This document shows, piece after piece, positions 10,640 through 19,281 of a stretch of 64,000 nt of DNA. A program made the position numbers and the translations under genes. The notes below the pieces were generated by a model, which did not search any database, had not been told where the DNA came from, and was given only the letters and a program-made list of their open reading frames with translations. The first letter of the stretch is position 1. Each line of letters begins with the position of its first letter. Source of the DNA: Cytobacillus oceanisediminis (GTDB taxonomy: Bacteria; Bacillota; Bacilli; Bacillales; Cytobacillaceae); assembly GCF_022811925.1 (NCBI RefSeq), contig NZ_CP065511.1:2721501-2785500 (forward strand), read 5' to 3'.

Positions 10640-10948
10640 ATGTTAACAATGTATAAATGCAAAAATTTCAATAAAACTGGTAAAATTCTTCTCCCCAGCA
10701 AGTGGCGCTGCCAATTTGGGCTTTTGCCGGGAAAACTGGCTGATCTTCGCTTCGATCAGGATCAAATAATTATTGAGAAGGCCAATTTGGATTCAACTCA
10801 TAATAAAAGACTTATTTCTGAAAATGGCTCTATCCATATCCCAAAGGAACTTCAGCATCTGCTTGATATAACGGAGGAAGAAGAATATTGCCTTTTCATT
10901 GATGAGGAAGATAAGAGTTTTGTCCTTAAGGTGATTTCAGAACACTAA
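10640..10948 (+). CDS. tandem AbrB/SpoVT-like protein
   Basis: 102 residues that read as two consecutive SpoVT/AbrB-type swapped-hairpin units: residues about 11-47 (TGKILLPSKWRCQFGLLPG then an acidic strand) and about 60-98 (NGSIHIPKELQHLLDI then FIDEEDKSFVLKV). AbrB-fold units bind DNA as dimers; a tandem fusion could bind as a monomer, or act as an antitoxin-like or scaffold protein. No toxin-like partner is adjacent. AAGGAG sits 9 bases before the ATG. The fold call is by pattern only. Confidence 0.6.
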   Translation: MLTMYKCKNFNKTGKILLPSKWRCQFGLLPGKLADLRFDQDQIIIEKANLDSTHNKRLISENGSIHIPKELQHLLDITEEEEYCLFIDEEDKSFVLKVISEH

Positions 10949-10984
10949 AAAAGCTGCAGCTATTTCCTTAGCAGCAGCTTTTTA
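10946..10984. terminator. bidirectional terminator
   Basis: AAAAAGCTGC pairs with GCAGCTTTTT over a 16-base loop, between two convergent genes. Confidence 0.75.
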
Positions 10985-11554
10985 GCAGATATATTTTCCT
11001 GTCAGCTTTGAAAGTGCCCTGCAAAACTTTTCCCAGCCTATAGGGAATGCCTGAATCCCCTGACTCTCAAAAATATTTTCCTTTGTAATCAGCTTTATGG
11101 ACCATGTCACACTATCCAATATTATTCCTGGGTTTTGGTATTCCTTCTGCCACTTCCAAATTTTCAGCCGATATAATTCTTTCTTGAATTCCTCAATGCT
11201 GCCTGATGCTGCAGGCAGTTCATTTCTAGGTGAGAACGAACTTAAATGCCATTCAAAATATACAAAACGTCCATTGATAAAGTCCACTTCAATTTTGTAC
11301 CATGGCCCGGGATAACCGCCGAGGCTGACACTCAAAAGGATGGGATCTTTATCAGGGTCAATCGTGACAATATTATTTTTTATATGGAAAATTTCTCTTT
11401 TTCTGCTGATGACAGATTTTACATGTGATAATTCAAGCGGTTTCCGGTTGGTATTCTGAAAGTTACTTAGTCTATTCATTTCGTCAAGCAAGGAAGGGAT
11501 TGATATAGCCCCCTTTTTCTCCAAGATATCCAATATATTCTCGAAAATACTCAT
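10982..11554 (-). CDS. hypothetical protein with N-terminal winged-helix-like region
   Basis: About 190 residues. The first 65 (ENILDILEKKGAISIPSLLDEM ... LSHVKSVISRKREIFHI, split here) look like a helix-rich wHTH/HARE-like unit with a small wing; the rest is a mixed alpha/beta domain with GGYPGPWYKIEVDFINGR. No family is recognised. The best start is the ATG at 11554 (MSIFEN), where GAGGAAGAAAC gives a ribosome site; an ATG at 11572 is in frame but overlaps that site. Monocistronic. Confidence 0.6.
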   Translation of the reverse strand: MSIFENILDILEKKGAISIPSLLDEMNRLSNFQNTNRKPLELSHVKSVISRKREIFHIKNNIVTIDPDKDPILLSVSLGGYPGPWYKIEVDFINGRFVYFEWHLSSFSPRNELPAASGSIEEFKKELYRLKIWKWQKEYQNPGIILDSVTWSIKLITKENIFESQGIQAFPIGWEKFCRALSKLTGKYIC

Positions 11555-11715
11555 TGTTTCTTCCTCCATCAAAACAGGGTGGGTTTATGTACCAAAGAAT
11601 GTTTTCTTCCCTAATATCCTTTTTTCCCCCTGTGCAAACATTCTTTAGTACTTAAGGATCGTGTGTGAATAAATTCCGCCTGCTCATTGCACGCTATTGA
11701 TTGGGAGGTGCAGCC

Positions 11716-11916
11716 ATGGATCCAATAAAACCAGGAAGCAAAAAGCTGCCGGATTTCGAAGAACTGGATGATCGATTGATTGCAGGGCATACTTCGGGGC
11801 CAACACTTGTGATAAAGACAAATCTTGATCCAGAAAATTCGACAGAAGATAATCCTTACTTTAAGAAAAAAGGCGAAACGGATACAGAGGAATTTCGGGA
11901 TTATTTTGAGGAGTAA
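11716..11916 (+). CDS. small acidic hydrophilic protein (66 aa), unknown
   Basis: Starts MDPIKPGSKKLPDFEELDDR and ends with a strongly acidic tail (EEFRDYFEE). No transmembrane segment or cysteine. GGGAGGTG stands 5-6 bases before the ATG at 11716; an upstream TTG at 11701 overlaps the ribosome site and is not used. A long GC-rich terminator follows one base after the stop. Likely a conserved Bacillus small protein; function unknown. Confidence 0.65.
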   Translation: MDPIKPGSKKLPDFEELDDRLIAGHTSGPTLVIKTNLDPENSTEDNPYFKKKGETDTEEFRDYFEE

Positions 11917-11953
11917 AAGCAAACCGGCAGGCTTATTGCCTGCCGGTTTGCTG
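11917..11953. terminator. bidirectional terminator
   Basis: AGCAAACCGGCAGGC pairs with GCCTGCCGGTTTGCT, a 15-base-pair stem between convergent genes. Confidence 0.85.
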
Positions 11954-11959
11954 CATTAT

Positions 11960-12787
11960 TTAGAAATCGAAGTTGTCAGGGTCCGGACCTACTCGTCTAT
12001 TTTCATTTAAGCTGCTGATTTTGTCCATATCTTCTGAAGAAAGCTCAAAGTCAAATACATCAGCATTTTCAATGATGCGATGTTCTTTTACTGACTTGGG
12101 TATTGTAACAATTTCATTCTGAAGATCCCATCTTAAGATAACTTGTGCAACCGATTTGCTGTACTTTTGGGCAATTTCCTTCAATGCTGTGTTTTCAAGA
12201 AGCTCTCCCTGTGCCAGTGGTGACCATGCTTCTATTTGAATGTCCTGCTCCTTGCAGAAGTCCCTAAGCTCAGCCTGGTTCAGCAAAGGATGAAGCTCGA
12301 CCTGGTTAACCATGGGTTTTATTTCAGCATCCTGCATCAGATCTTCAAGGTGATGGATCTGGAAGTTGCTCACACCAATTGCCTTTACTCTCTTTTCTTT
12401 ATAAAGAGTTTCAAGGGCTTTCCATGTTTCTTTATATTTCCCTTTCACAGGCCAATGGATCAGGTAAAGGTCAATATAATCGAGACCAAGCTTTTCAAGG
12501 CTGGTTTCAAATGCATTGATTGTAGAATCATAGCCCTGGTCAGAATTCCAAACTTTTGTGGTAATAAAAAGTTCTTCACGAGGTATGCCTGCTTCCTTGA
12601 TTGCCTGGCCTACACCTTCTTCATTCTGATAGACTGCTGCCGTATCAATGCTTTTATATCCTGCTTTAAGGGCTGATTTAACTGACTGGACAACTTCCTC
12701 TCCGTCCTGTACCTTGAAAACACCCAGTCCCAGCCACGGCATTTTGACACCGTTATGTAATGATGCAGCAGATTGTAAATTCTCCAT
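11960..12787 (-). CDS. aldo/keto reductase (YvgN/YtbE-like)
   Basis: 275 residues, the normal size of small AKR enzymes. The catalytic tetrad is visible: DTAAVYQNE (Asp and Tyr), TTKVW (Lys) and LIHWPV (His). The C-terminal [10 protein letters not shown] segment binds the 2'-phosphate of NADPH. In Bacillus, close relatives reduce glyoxal, methylglyoxal and other aldehydes. I place the start at ATG 12787 after AAAGAGGTGAAAG; the frame extends 90 bases upstream without a ribosome site. Monocistronic. Confidence 0.9.
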   Translation of the reverse strand: MENLQSAASLHNGVKMPWLGLGVFKVQDGEEVVQSVKSALKAGYKSIDTAAVYQNEEGVGQAIKEAGIPREELFITTKVWNSDQGYDSTINAFETSLEKLGLDYIDLYLIHWPVKGKYKETWKALETLYKEKRVKAIGVSNFQIHHLEDLMQDAEIKPMVNQVELHPLLNQAELRDFCKEQDIQIEAWSPLAQGELLENTALKEIAQKYSKSVAQVILRWDLQNEIVTIPKSVKEHRIIENADVFDFELSSEDMDKISSLNENRRVGPDPDNFDF

Positions 12788-12863
12788 TCTTTCACCTCTT
12801 TTATCAATTAGGGTACTGGATAATTTTCTCACATTCGTTTCAGTTAACAAAATTTTTTGCTTA

Positions 12864-12902
12864 AAAAAGAAAAACATTGCCCCATGTTGGGCAATGCATG
12901 AT
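12864..12902 (-). terminator. terminator of the zinc-ribbon gene
   Basis: On the minus strand ATTGCCC and GGGCAAT flank a short loop and are followed by TTTTTCTTTTTT. Confidence 0.85.
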
Positions 12903-12911
12903 CAGTTACTT

Positions 12912-13118
12912 TTATCCGCCGAAGAAAAAATCCAGAACGTTTCCTGCAGTGGAAGAGTTTTTATTATAGAATTCTGAGTATCCGCAGTTTTTACAGTAAA
13001 CTACCAGAAAACGGTTATGCTGAATATCAAACATTTTGGAAAGTCCTGTACCAGTCATGGCAACTTCTTTTTGGCCGGCATCACTGCTGCCGCATTTAAT
13101 ACAGCCTTTTTTCCCCAT
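12912..13118 (-). CDS. zinc-ribbon nucleic-acid-binding-type protein
   Basis: 68 residues with two CxxC knuckles (CIKCG near residue 6 and CKNCGYSEFY near residue 42), 33 residues apart, forming one zinc ribbon. Matches the COG3478-type predicted Zn-ribbon proteins (fYCxNCGyxE pattern). The C-terminus NVLDFFFGG is typical of this group. AGGGTGAGAAT precedes the ATG. Role unknown; it sits between two oppositely organised single genes and has its own terminator. Confidence 0.75.
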   Translation of the reverse strand: MGKKGCIKCGSSDAGQKEVAMTGTGLSKMFDIQHNRFLVVYCKNCGYSEFYNKNSSTAGNVLDFFFGG

Positions 13119-13188
13119 ATTCTCACCCTTTCGATTTCTTACCTTAATTTACGTTCACAACTGAAAAAAGTTTCGCCAATAATCATAC

Positions 13189-13231
13189 TGTGATTTAAAT
13201 CACATTTACGTTAATATAACTTCTATATAAT
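13189..13231 (+). promoter_or_regulatory. Fnr-type operator and -10 box of the globin gene
   Basis: A perfect 16-base palindrome TGTGATTTAAATCACA (13189-13204) matches the Bacillus Fnr pattern TGTGA-N6-TCACA. A perfect -10 TATAAT lies at 13226-13231 and there is no good -35. With a start near 13238 the palindrome centre (13196.5) falls at about -41.5, the class II activator position. Other Crp/Fnr-family proteins could bind the same half-sites. Confidence 0.7.
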
Positions 13232-13269
13232 GAGAATTAAAAAAATGTAATTCAAGCAGGTGAAGAATC

Positions 13270-13653
13270 GTGCATGATTTTAAGACACTTTTTGAAGAAA
13301 TAGGAGGAACTGAGACCATTGAAAAGCTAGTGGAGGCGTTTTATCCCCGTGTTTATGCAGATCCCGTATTAAGTCCCCTTTTTGAAGGTGATATAGAGGA
13401 CATTAAGCGAAAACAGAGGATGTTTCTTACACAATTTCTTGGAGGACCTCCTTTATACAGCCAGGAGTTTGGCCCGCCTGCCATGAAACAAAGGCATCTG
13501 CCATTTGAGATTACACCTTTAAGAGCACAAAGATGGCTTGCCTGCATGAAAGAGGCCTTTAAGGAAACGGGGCTGGATCAAAACCCTGCATCCGCTCTAT
13601 TCTATGATCGACTAATGCAGGTGGCGGCCATTATGGTTAATAGTCCAGAATAA
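13270..13653 (+). CDS. truncated haemoglobin, group II (YjbI/trHbO-like)
   Basis: 127 residues of 2-on-2 globin. The pattern LGGPPLYSQEFGPPAMKQRHLPF includes the proximal His in RHLPF, and the group II TrpG8 lies in RAQRWLACM. TrHbs bind O2/NO and protect against nitrosative or peroxide stress. The start is GTG at 13270 with AGGTGAAG eight bases upstream. Unlike B. subtilis yjbI it stands alone rather than with yjbH. The Fnr-type site upstream suggests induction at low oxygen. Confidence 0.9.
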   Translation: MHDFKTLFEEIGGTETIEKLVEAFYPRVYADPVLSPLFEGDIEDIKRKQRMFLTQFLGGPPLYSQEFGPPAMKQRHLPFEITPLRAQRWLACMKEAFKETGLDQNPASALFYDRLMQVAAIMVNSPE

Positions 13654-13656
13654 GAA

Positions 13657-13684
13657 TAGACCTTCCCTCCGGAAGGTCTAATAT
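13657..13684 (+). terminator. hairpin after the globin gene
   Basis: AGACCTTCC and GGAAGGTCT pair across a 4-base loop, but the T-tract is poor, so terminator function is uncertain. Confidence 0.5.
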
Positions 13685-13738
13685 CAGTTGGATTAGAAAG
13701 TTTAAAATTTTGATCGTCCAGTTCCAGAGCTTTACCAG

Positions 13739-14146
13739 TTATAGTGATTCAAAATATTCTTTTGCATGTTCTACTGACTGGAACATTTTAACTTCTGTCA
13801 CCTCTTTTTCATCATAAGCTACTCCGAGAAATCCATCTGCAAGCTGAAGGATATCAGCAGATGATGTGTTTTCATCTTCTACGATAACTGTTTCTTCCAT
13901 TTCAAGCTGCCCTTTTTCCGCCCAAGATTGAACTTCGGCCGAGTAAGTATCAATATTCATTCCCTCATCAATACGATCATCCAATTCAGCAACTGAGAGT
14001 GGCTTTTCTTCACCTTCTGTATTCGTAGCTTCATTATATTCCTGGCTATTAGTTGAATCATTCTCTGCTTCTTCCTTATTTTTTTTCTCTGCACTGCATG
14101 CTGTCATCAGTATGCAGGCGGTAAAAGCAAGCATCCATTTACGCAT
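13739..14146 (-). CDS. small lipoprotein, unknown
   Basis: 135 residues with a type II signal peptide (MRKWMLAFTACILMTACSAEK; lipobox LMTAC, Cys 17). The mature part starts with a 30-residue Asn/Glu/Thr-rich linker and then a compact acidic domain. It should be anchored on the outer face of the membrane. No domain recognised. AAAAGGAGATGAAC precedes the ATG. Monocistronic. Confidence 0.75.
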   Translation of the reverse strand: MRKWMLAFTACILMTACSAEKKNKEEAENDSTNSQEYNEATNTEGEEKPLSVAELDDRIDEGMNIDTYSAEVQSWAEKGQLEMEETVIVEDENTSSADILQLADGFLGVAYDEKEVTEVKMFQSVEHAKEYFESL

Positions 14147-14212
14147 ATCTGTTCATCTCCTTTTAATTATTCTAAGCTAGTAATCTATACCCCAAATTTT
14201 GGTCTGCATTCA

Positions 14213-14248
14213 TAATAAAAAAATAAGCACCCACAAAAAGGTGCTTCA
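14213..14248 (-). terminator. terminator of the DUF3231 gene
   Basis: On the minus strand AAGCACC pairs with GGTGCTT over a short loop, followed by ATTTTTTTATT. Confidence 0.8.
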
Positions 14249-14249
14249 G

Positions 14250-15254
14250 CTATTTAATCCTGAGCTCTTCTCTATCAAGTGATTGAGGCGGCTTTTCCAG
14301 CCAGCCGTTGTCAATCATAATTTTTGCTCCATCATCAGCAAAATCACCGACTTTAATCATCATTTTAGCATACTGAATAGCCAGGTCTTTTCTAATGCTC
14401 GCACCGATGGCTATGCCAAAGTCCATTACGCCGACCGCAGTTATGCTGGCGATCAGAAACATCATTAATTTATCCGAAAAAGGTGAGGTGGTTGAGTCAG
14501 TAATGGACCCATCCCATGTGCTTGGATAGGCTACATCGTCATTTTTCAAGACATTGAGAAAATATTCGACATGCTCCAGGCTCATTTCATAGCCTTTTTT
14601 AAAATAATCGCTTATTTTTTTTTGTTTGGCTACCTGGCTGAATGCCAAAAGCATGGTTTTGGCAATATTGGATAACTCGATATTCGTACCAAGATGGGCA
14701 ATTTCAATGGCCAGCAGCTGCCTCCTTTTGCCTACAATTCCCCCCAGAAAACGATGGTCTGATACATACTTTACTTTCTTAGGATATTCTATATATGGTG
14801 ATCGAATGAAAATTCCCTTTTCTTGCATAGCCTCAGCAGCCATATCAAAAAGTTTTTCAGTTTGTTCATAGTATTTTTTAAACATGCTGCGAACGTCTTT
14901 TCTTGCAGAAACTGATTTAGCAAGTGAATAGGCATTCAATCCGGTTCTTCCCAAATGATGCATGAATCTTAAATAGGTTATGTCTGAAAATAATTTGGGA
15001 GTGTCATTGTGCAGGTCTTTTTCATTAAATCCATCAGGTATGGGGAATTCTTCTTTTTTAAAGAGTGAGGCAATGTCGTTTATGTGATCCTGGGCAATGG
15101 ATAGCGCGTATTTCAATACCGGCAAGACATCTGGATCTTCATTTGTTTGTATATAGTGCTTTATGCAGCAGACTGCTGCAGTATCTGCTACATAGGTATT
15201 CCAGAGCAAGGCCATTTCGGAAGATATTAATTTAGGAATATTGCTGCCGTTCAT
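14250..15254 (-). CDS. DUF3231 family protein
   Basis: 334 residues with two similar all-helical halves (about 1-165 and 166-330), each beginning near a P-K-L-[IF]-S or K-Y-V-S stretch and ending in a hydrophobic helix. This duplicated four-helix, ferritin-like layout is the usual form of DUF3231 proteins, which recur in spore-forming Bacillaceae, often in several copies; function unknown. A Gly/Ala-rich hydrophobic helix (FLIASITAVGVMDFGIAIGA) occurs near residue 280. Start chosen at the only ATG with GGTGAGAAT upstream. Confidence 0.75.
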   Translation of the reverse strand: MNGSNIPKLISSEMALLWNTYVADTAAVCCIKHYIQTNEDPDVLPVLKYALSIAQDHINDIASLFKKEEFPIPDGFNEKDLHNDTPKLFSDITYLRFMHHLGRTGLNAYSLAKSVSARKDVRSMFKKYYEQTEKLFDMAAEAMQEKGIFIRSPYIEYPKKVKYVSDHRFLGGIVGKRRQLLAIEIAHLGTNIELSNIAKTMLLAFSQVAKQKKISDYFKKGYEMSLEHVEYFLNVLKNDDVAYPSTWDGSITDSTTSPFSDKLMMFLIASITAVGVMDFGIAIGASIRKDLAIQYAKMMIKVGDFADDGAKIMIDNGWLEKPPQSLDREELRIK

Positions 15255-15379
15255 ATTCTCACCAGCCGTTTAGGAAAATTATATTTATATACTATCAGCA
15301 TTATATTAGCCTTCATTCAACATTTTCATTCAAATATATGGTAATTTATTTCCATTATTGTTTTTTATCGGAGCATTAA

Positions 15380-15416
15380 GGAAAAGAACCAGCCAGAAAA
15401 GAGGCCGGTTCCTTTT
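15380..15416 (-). terminator. terminator of the beta-propeller gene
   Basis: Minus-strand GAACCGGCC pairs with GGCTGGTTC (one G-U) and runs into TTTTCC. Confidence 0.7.
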
Positions 15417-15418
15417 AA

Positions 15419-17587
15419 TTAATTTAACTCAAGTTCTCCTGCTTTTTTGAATCCATCTATATGGTAGGCATCAACTTTTTTAGGAGAAATGCTATAAATG
15501 TGGTCACCGATATAGATAAGCCTTTCGATTGTATCTTCCCATTCTTCATAGATTGCATTTTCTGTCTGATGGGTAATTTTACTTTGAAGCTCGATTCCAT
15601 TTTGGGCAGTAATTTTGTATACTAACGCACCCTGGAAGTCGAATTTGGATTCAAACTGGCTTCCTTCTTTATTCTGGTAGATCGAAATGGGAAATCCATA
15701 TAGATTTTTCTTTTTATGAATGAGCAGAGCTTTGTGATCGTAATTTAAAGGTGAATATGTTCCGCGTCCTCCTATTATTTCTGTATCTTTTTCCACGGGC
15801 TTATTTGTATTGCTTACATCGAATAAAGATATTTTAACACCGTCCGTTGTAATAACAGGCTGGCTGCCTGGTCCCTTGCCTCCTGTTATCTTCGTATCAT
15901 GTCCGAAGCCAATGAGATGGTTTTCATCCAATGGGTGCAGGTAATTACTGAAGCCGGGAATTTTTAATTCACCCAGTACAGAAGGTTTCTCCGGATCTGA
16001 CCCATCAATGACAAAGAGCGGGTCAGTTTCCTTAAAAGTAACCATATAAATTCGGTCATTCATAAACCTTGCAGAATAAATCCGTTCCCCCCTAGCCAGG
16101 TCTTCAAGCTGTCCAATCTGATTTAAATTTTTATCCAGAATATAAAGGCTGTTGGATGAGGGAGTTCTTTCGTCCCAGGCCTCCCCCTTGGTTGTTACCA
16201 CCCTGAAGTTTCCATTATATTCATCCATTGAAAATTGATTTAAAACAGTGCCTTTTATTTCAGCAGATGTCTGAAACTCGACTCTTCCGCCTTTTATATT
16301 GAACTTATAGATGCTCGTATCCGGATGGGGCATCTGTCTGTCTGCGATGATTTCATTACTGTAATTGGCGGCTGATAAATATAGATTATTATTGGACATA
16401 TAGAATTCATTTCCGCTGCCTAAGTAGCTTGTGACAGATAGTGGCTCTCTGCTTGCTCTTACATTCAATACAGCTATATTAATATAGTTTGCGTTTTGAG
16501 AACCAGGAAAATATTTTATCTCATGATAATCAACGATCTGCTGCTCCCTGCTCTCAGCAGTATCAAAATAACGAGGACGCAGATCTGCATTTTCATTTCT
16601 TTCCAGAATCCAATATTCGGGAAAATAACTTGTAATCAAATATACCTTCCCATCCATTAGCCTGGAAGAAAGCAAACTTCCTTCGATGTCTGCCTCTCTA
16701 ATTTGTTTTGGTTTTTGTTTATTTTCGATATTGAAAACAATCGTTTTTGTGGAATGAAATGCAGGTGCAATCTTTTTTTCTGAAGCCGCTTTTCCAATGT
16801 GATCAGGAGCATCTTTATAGCTGTGGCCCACAACTATTAATTGATTCCCTTCTATAAATAACTGATAGGGAGAGAAGGCTTGATTAAATGTTAATTCAGA
16901 ATCCATCTTCATTTTATCAGCCGGCATGGCCTTAATAATCTGGACTTTATTATCAGTGATTTTGTATATATGCGTGCCATCCGTTTTTACCAGATCAGCT
17001 TCATCTATACCGGCTACTTGAACATTTGTCCCGGAATAGTCTGCACCTGCAGAATCTGCTGAGCTCTTTTCACTGCTGTTCTCCTCGCTCACTGCCATAT
17101 CCCTTCCAGCAAGGAAAGTCCTTTCTTCATTAAGCATTTTTGAAAAGTAAATGTTCAATTTATTTCTTGAGCCGATTGCCGGCAGAGTATCTATAACTTT
17201 GAAAGCAGTTTTTACTGATTGTTTCAGATTTTGCCCGCCCTCTGTTTTAATATCTTTTGTCAGGACCAGGGTATAATGAGGAGAATTTAGATTATATCCT
17301 TCAGTAGGGGGCTGAATTTCAATGGATTTATTATTATTTTTCAGAGAGATTTTAACCTGCTCTTTTCCCCCTTCCTCATTCAAAATATAAACCGAGCTGC
17401 TGTTGACACTATCTGGATTAAATTCTTTTGAAAACGTAACTTCCCATACTTTATTCTTTAGAACTATAACTTCTTCATTATTTTCTGCCAGATTACTGAC
17501 AATTTTCAATCTGTTAAGGAATGAAAAAGACGCCAATAAAATAATGAACAGTGTGATTCCGCCTAGAAAAAGCCATTTTTTCTTCAT
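15419..17587 (-). CDS. membrane-anchored beta-propeller protein with Ig-like domain
   Basis: 722 residues. One N-terminal membrane segment (about residues 3-24) points the rest outside the cell. Residues about 38-135 resemble an SbsA/Big_5 Ig-like domain (WEVTFSKEFNPDSVNSSSVY). Residues about 190-720 match the COG4880-type C-terminal beta-propeller (AGIDEADLVKTDGTHIYKI is its hallmark). Probably an extracytoplasmic protein of unknown ligand. ATG 17587 has GGGG eight bases upstream; the GTG nine bases earlier lies inside that site. Monocistronic. Confidence 0.85.
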   Translation of the reverse strand: MKKKWLFLGGITLFIILLASFSFLNRLKIVSNLAENNEEVIVLKNKVWEVTFSKEFNPDSVNSSSVYILNEEGGKEQVKISLKNNNKSIEIQPPTEGYNLNSPHYTLVLTKDIKTEGGQNLKQSVKTAFKVIDTLPAIGSRNKLNIYFSKMLNEERTFLAGRDMAVSEENSSEKSSADSAGADYSGTNVQVAGIDEADLVKTDGTHIYKITDNKVQIIKAMPADKMKMDSELTFNQAFSPYQLFIEGNQLIVVGHSYKDAPDHIGKAASEKKIAPAFHSTKTIVFNIENKQKPKQIREADIEGSLLSSRLMDGKVYLITSYFPEYWILERNENADLRPRYFDTAESREQQIVDYHEIKYFPGSQNANYINIAVLNVRASREPLSVTSYLGSGNEFYMSNNNLYLSAANYSNEIIADRQMPHPDTSIYKFNIKGGRVEFQTSAEIKGTVLNQFSMDEYNGNFRVVTTKGEAWDERTPSSNSLYILDKNLNQIGQLEDLARGERIYSARFMNDRIYMVTFKETDPLFVIDGSDPEKPSVLGELKIPGFSNYLHPLDENHLIGFGHDTKITGGKGPGSQPVITTDGVKISLFDVSNTNKPVEKDTEIIGGRGTYSPLNYDHKALLIHKKKNLYGFPISIYQNKEGSQFESKFDFQGALVYKITAQNGIELQSKITHQTENAIYEEWEDTIERLIYIGDHIYSISPKKVDAYHIDGFKKAGELELN

Positions 17588-17734
17588 GAAAGACACCCCT
17601 TTTTAAGTAAGTTGACGGGTTAATTCTTCCAATAGTTACATATTAATTTTTATTAAATTTCTGAAATTAATGAATTTTCCTGGCAGTAAAGGTAAAATGT
17701 AATTTATTACAATGCAGGAAGAAGGTTTTCTCAA

Positions 17735-18673
17735 TTGCTGGATGAGACAAACAAAAAGTACGGTTTTTTAATGCTGATTTTAGCGAACATGATTTGGGGA
17801 GGTAATTTTGTTATTGGGAGAATTGGTGTCGATTATTTTCCGCCGATCCTCTTTTCCCTAATGCGATGGATCATTGCATTCTTGCTTTTAACTCCTTTTA
17901 TGGTCAAGCAGCTAAAAAAAGATTGGAGCATTATTTGGCAGCATAAGCAGATACTTTTGCTTTTGGCAGTGACAGGTGTTGCCGGTTACAATACAATCAT
18001 TTATTTTGCGCTGCAATACACCACTTCGATTAATGCATCTGTGGTAAATAGTACTACACCGCTTTTTATCGCAATTCTAGCCATATTTATATTAAGAGAA
18101 AAGATTCTAGCCCACCAGGCAGCAGGAATTTTCCTGTCAGTCTTTGGAATTTTATATATTATTTCAAAGGGATCGATTGAAATGTTTCTTTCATGGAAAA
18201 TAAATTCTGGAGATTTATACGTATTGGCAGCAGTCATTATGTGGGCATTGTATTCGGTAATTGGTAAAAAATATTCAGACGTATTGCCTGTGCTATCTGC
18301 TTTTTATGCATCATCATTTCTCGGCATTATACTATTGGCGCCCTTAAGTTTGATTGAATATTTTGTGATGGAAGCAGAGCCTGTCTTCTCCTTAGCTTCC
18401 GCAGGAATCTTGCTGTATGTTGGTTTTCTGGCTTCAATTATGGCTTTTCTTTCCTGGAATTTTGGAGTTTATTTAATCGGAGCAGCGAAAGCAGGGGTTT
18501 TCCTGAATCTTCTTCCTGTTTTCGCCATCATATTCGCATTGTGTTTTACTGAGGAAAAATTGTATTTGTATCAGTTAATCGGAGGAGGAATAGTTATCTT
18601 AGGCGTAGTAATATCTTCTGCAAAAACGCTTCGATTTAAGAATCAATTTCAAGAAAATAAGTTTTCAGCATAA
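17735..18673 (+). CDS. EamA/DMT family permease
   Basis: 312 residues with ten hydrophobic segments arranged as two EamA repeats (about 12-140 and 160-300). The first repeat has MIWGGNFVIGR and the second VIMWALYSVIGKK. DMT permeases export or exchange metabolites such as amino acids; substrate not inferable. Start is TTG at 17735 with an AAGAAGG site, no better start downstream. Followed by a terminator. Confidence 0.85.
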   Translation: MLDETNKKYGFLMLILANMIWGGNFVIGRIGVDYFPPILFSLMRWIIAFLLLTPFMVKQLKKDWSIIWQHKQILLLLAVTGVAGYNTIIYFALQYTTSINASVVNSTTPLFIAILAIFILREKILAHQAAGIFLSVFGILYIISKGSIEMFLSWKINSGDLYVLAAVIMWALYSVIGKKYSDVLPVLSAFYASSFLGIILLAPLSLIEYFVMEAEPVFSLASAGILLYVGFLASIMAFLSWNFGVYLIGAAKAGVFLNLLPVFAIIFALCFTEEKLYLYQLIGGGIVILGVVISSAKTLRFKNQFQENKFSA

Positions 18674-18708
18674 AAACTCCCCTCAGTTCCTGACTGCGGG
18701 GAGTTTCC
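18673..18708 (+). terminator. terminator of the DMT permease gene
   Basis: AACTCCCC-t-CAGT pairs with ACTG-c-GGGGAGTT; short T-run. Confidence 0.7.
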
Positions 18709-18715
18709 AAATATA

Positions 18716-18844
18716 TTACCAATCCTGGGTTCGCTCTAATAAATGATCAATTTCTACATGTCTGATCATATAGCCAAGATCTTCTTCGGCAATTTCCGAT
18801 GTGGCTTCCAATAGCTGATCAATATCCATTTGCACCAATCTCAT
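18716..18844 (-). CDS. small protein (42 aa), unknown
   Basis: Open frame MRLVQMDIDQLLEATSEIAE... ending LLERTQDW. AGGAGG lies 8 bases before the ATG at 18844, and the same hairpin at 18673-18708 can end it. The sequence is an amphipathic helix with a repeated pattern (IDQLLE and IDHLLE, 25 residues apart). No family recognised. The strong ribosome site and helical periodicity make it a likely real gene. Confidence 0.55.
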   Translation of the reverse strand: MRLVQMDIDQLLEATSEIAEEDLGYMIRHVEIDHLLERTQDW

Positions 18845-19114
18845 AACCAGACCTCCTGATTTAATGAATCTATAATCTCTTTCCTGCTATACTATTCGCT
18901 GTGTATCAGACAGGTATGGGGGCAGCCAAAAAAATTTATCAGTATTAATTACCCAGCTGTTTTAGAACATAAACATTTATACAAAAAACAAGGTTGAATG
19001 ATTGTTCACTTTTTGTCACGGCTCCGCCGGAAAATAAATAGTATATAACAAGTTTTAAAAAATCTTAACAGGGAATAGAGTCATAAAATACATTGCTGTT
19101 TGAAGGTGTCTATT

Positions 19115-19261
19115 ATGAATACTAACTTTAGTGATTTTGCAAAGCTTTTGGAATCAGCTCTTGATAAAGGGCAAACAGATAACGAAGTGACCATTCATGA
19201 ATTGCTTGATGATATAAAAAATCAGCTTGAACCTTTAATCAACAAAAAAGAAATCGGCTAA
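19115..19261 (+). CDS. small acidic protein (48 aa), unknown
   Basis: Starts MNTNFSDFAKLLESALDKGQ, mostly helical, no cysteine, acidic. GAAGGTGTC lies 5-6 bases before the ATG and a hairpin overlaps the stop codon. About 270 bases separate it from the preceding gene, enough for a promoter. No family recognised. Confidence 0.5.
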   Translation: MNTNFSDFAKLLESALDKGQTDNEVTIHELLDDIKNQLEPLINKKEIG

Positions 19262-19281
19262 TGAGCCGATTTCCTTTTATT
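19247..19281. terminator. bidirectional terminator
   Basis: GAAATCGGCT pairs with AGCCGATTTC around a 4-base loop, between the convergent genes at 19115-19261 and 19277-20119. Confidence 0.85.

Noticed and set aside
12236..12676. 146-codon plus-strand frame antisense to the aldo/keto reductase
   Set aside because: Shadow frame: the minus-strand product has complete AKR motifs and a good ribosome site.
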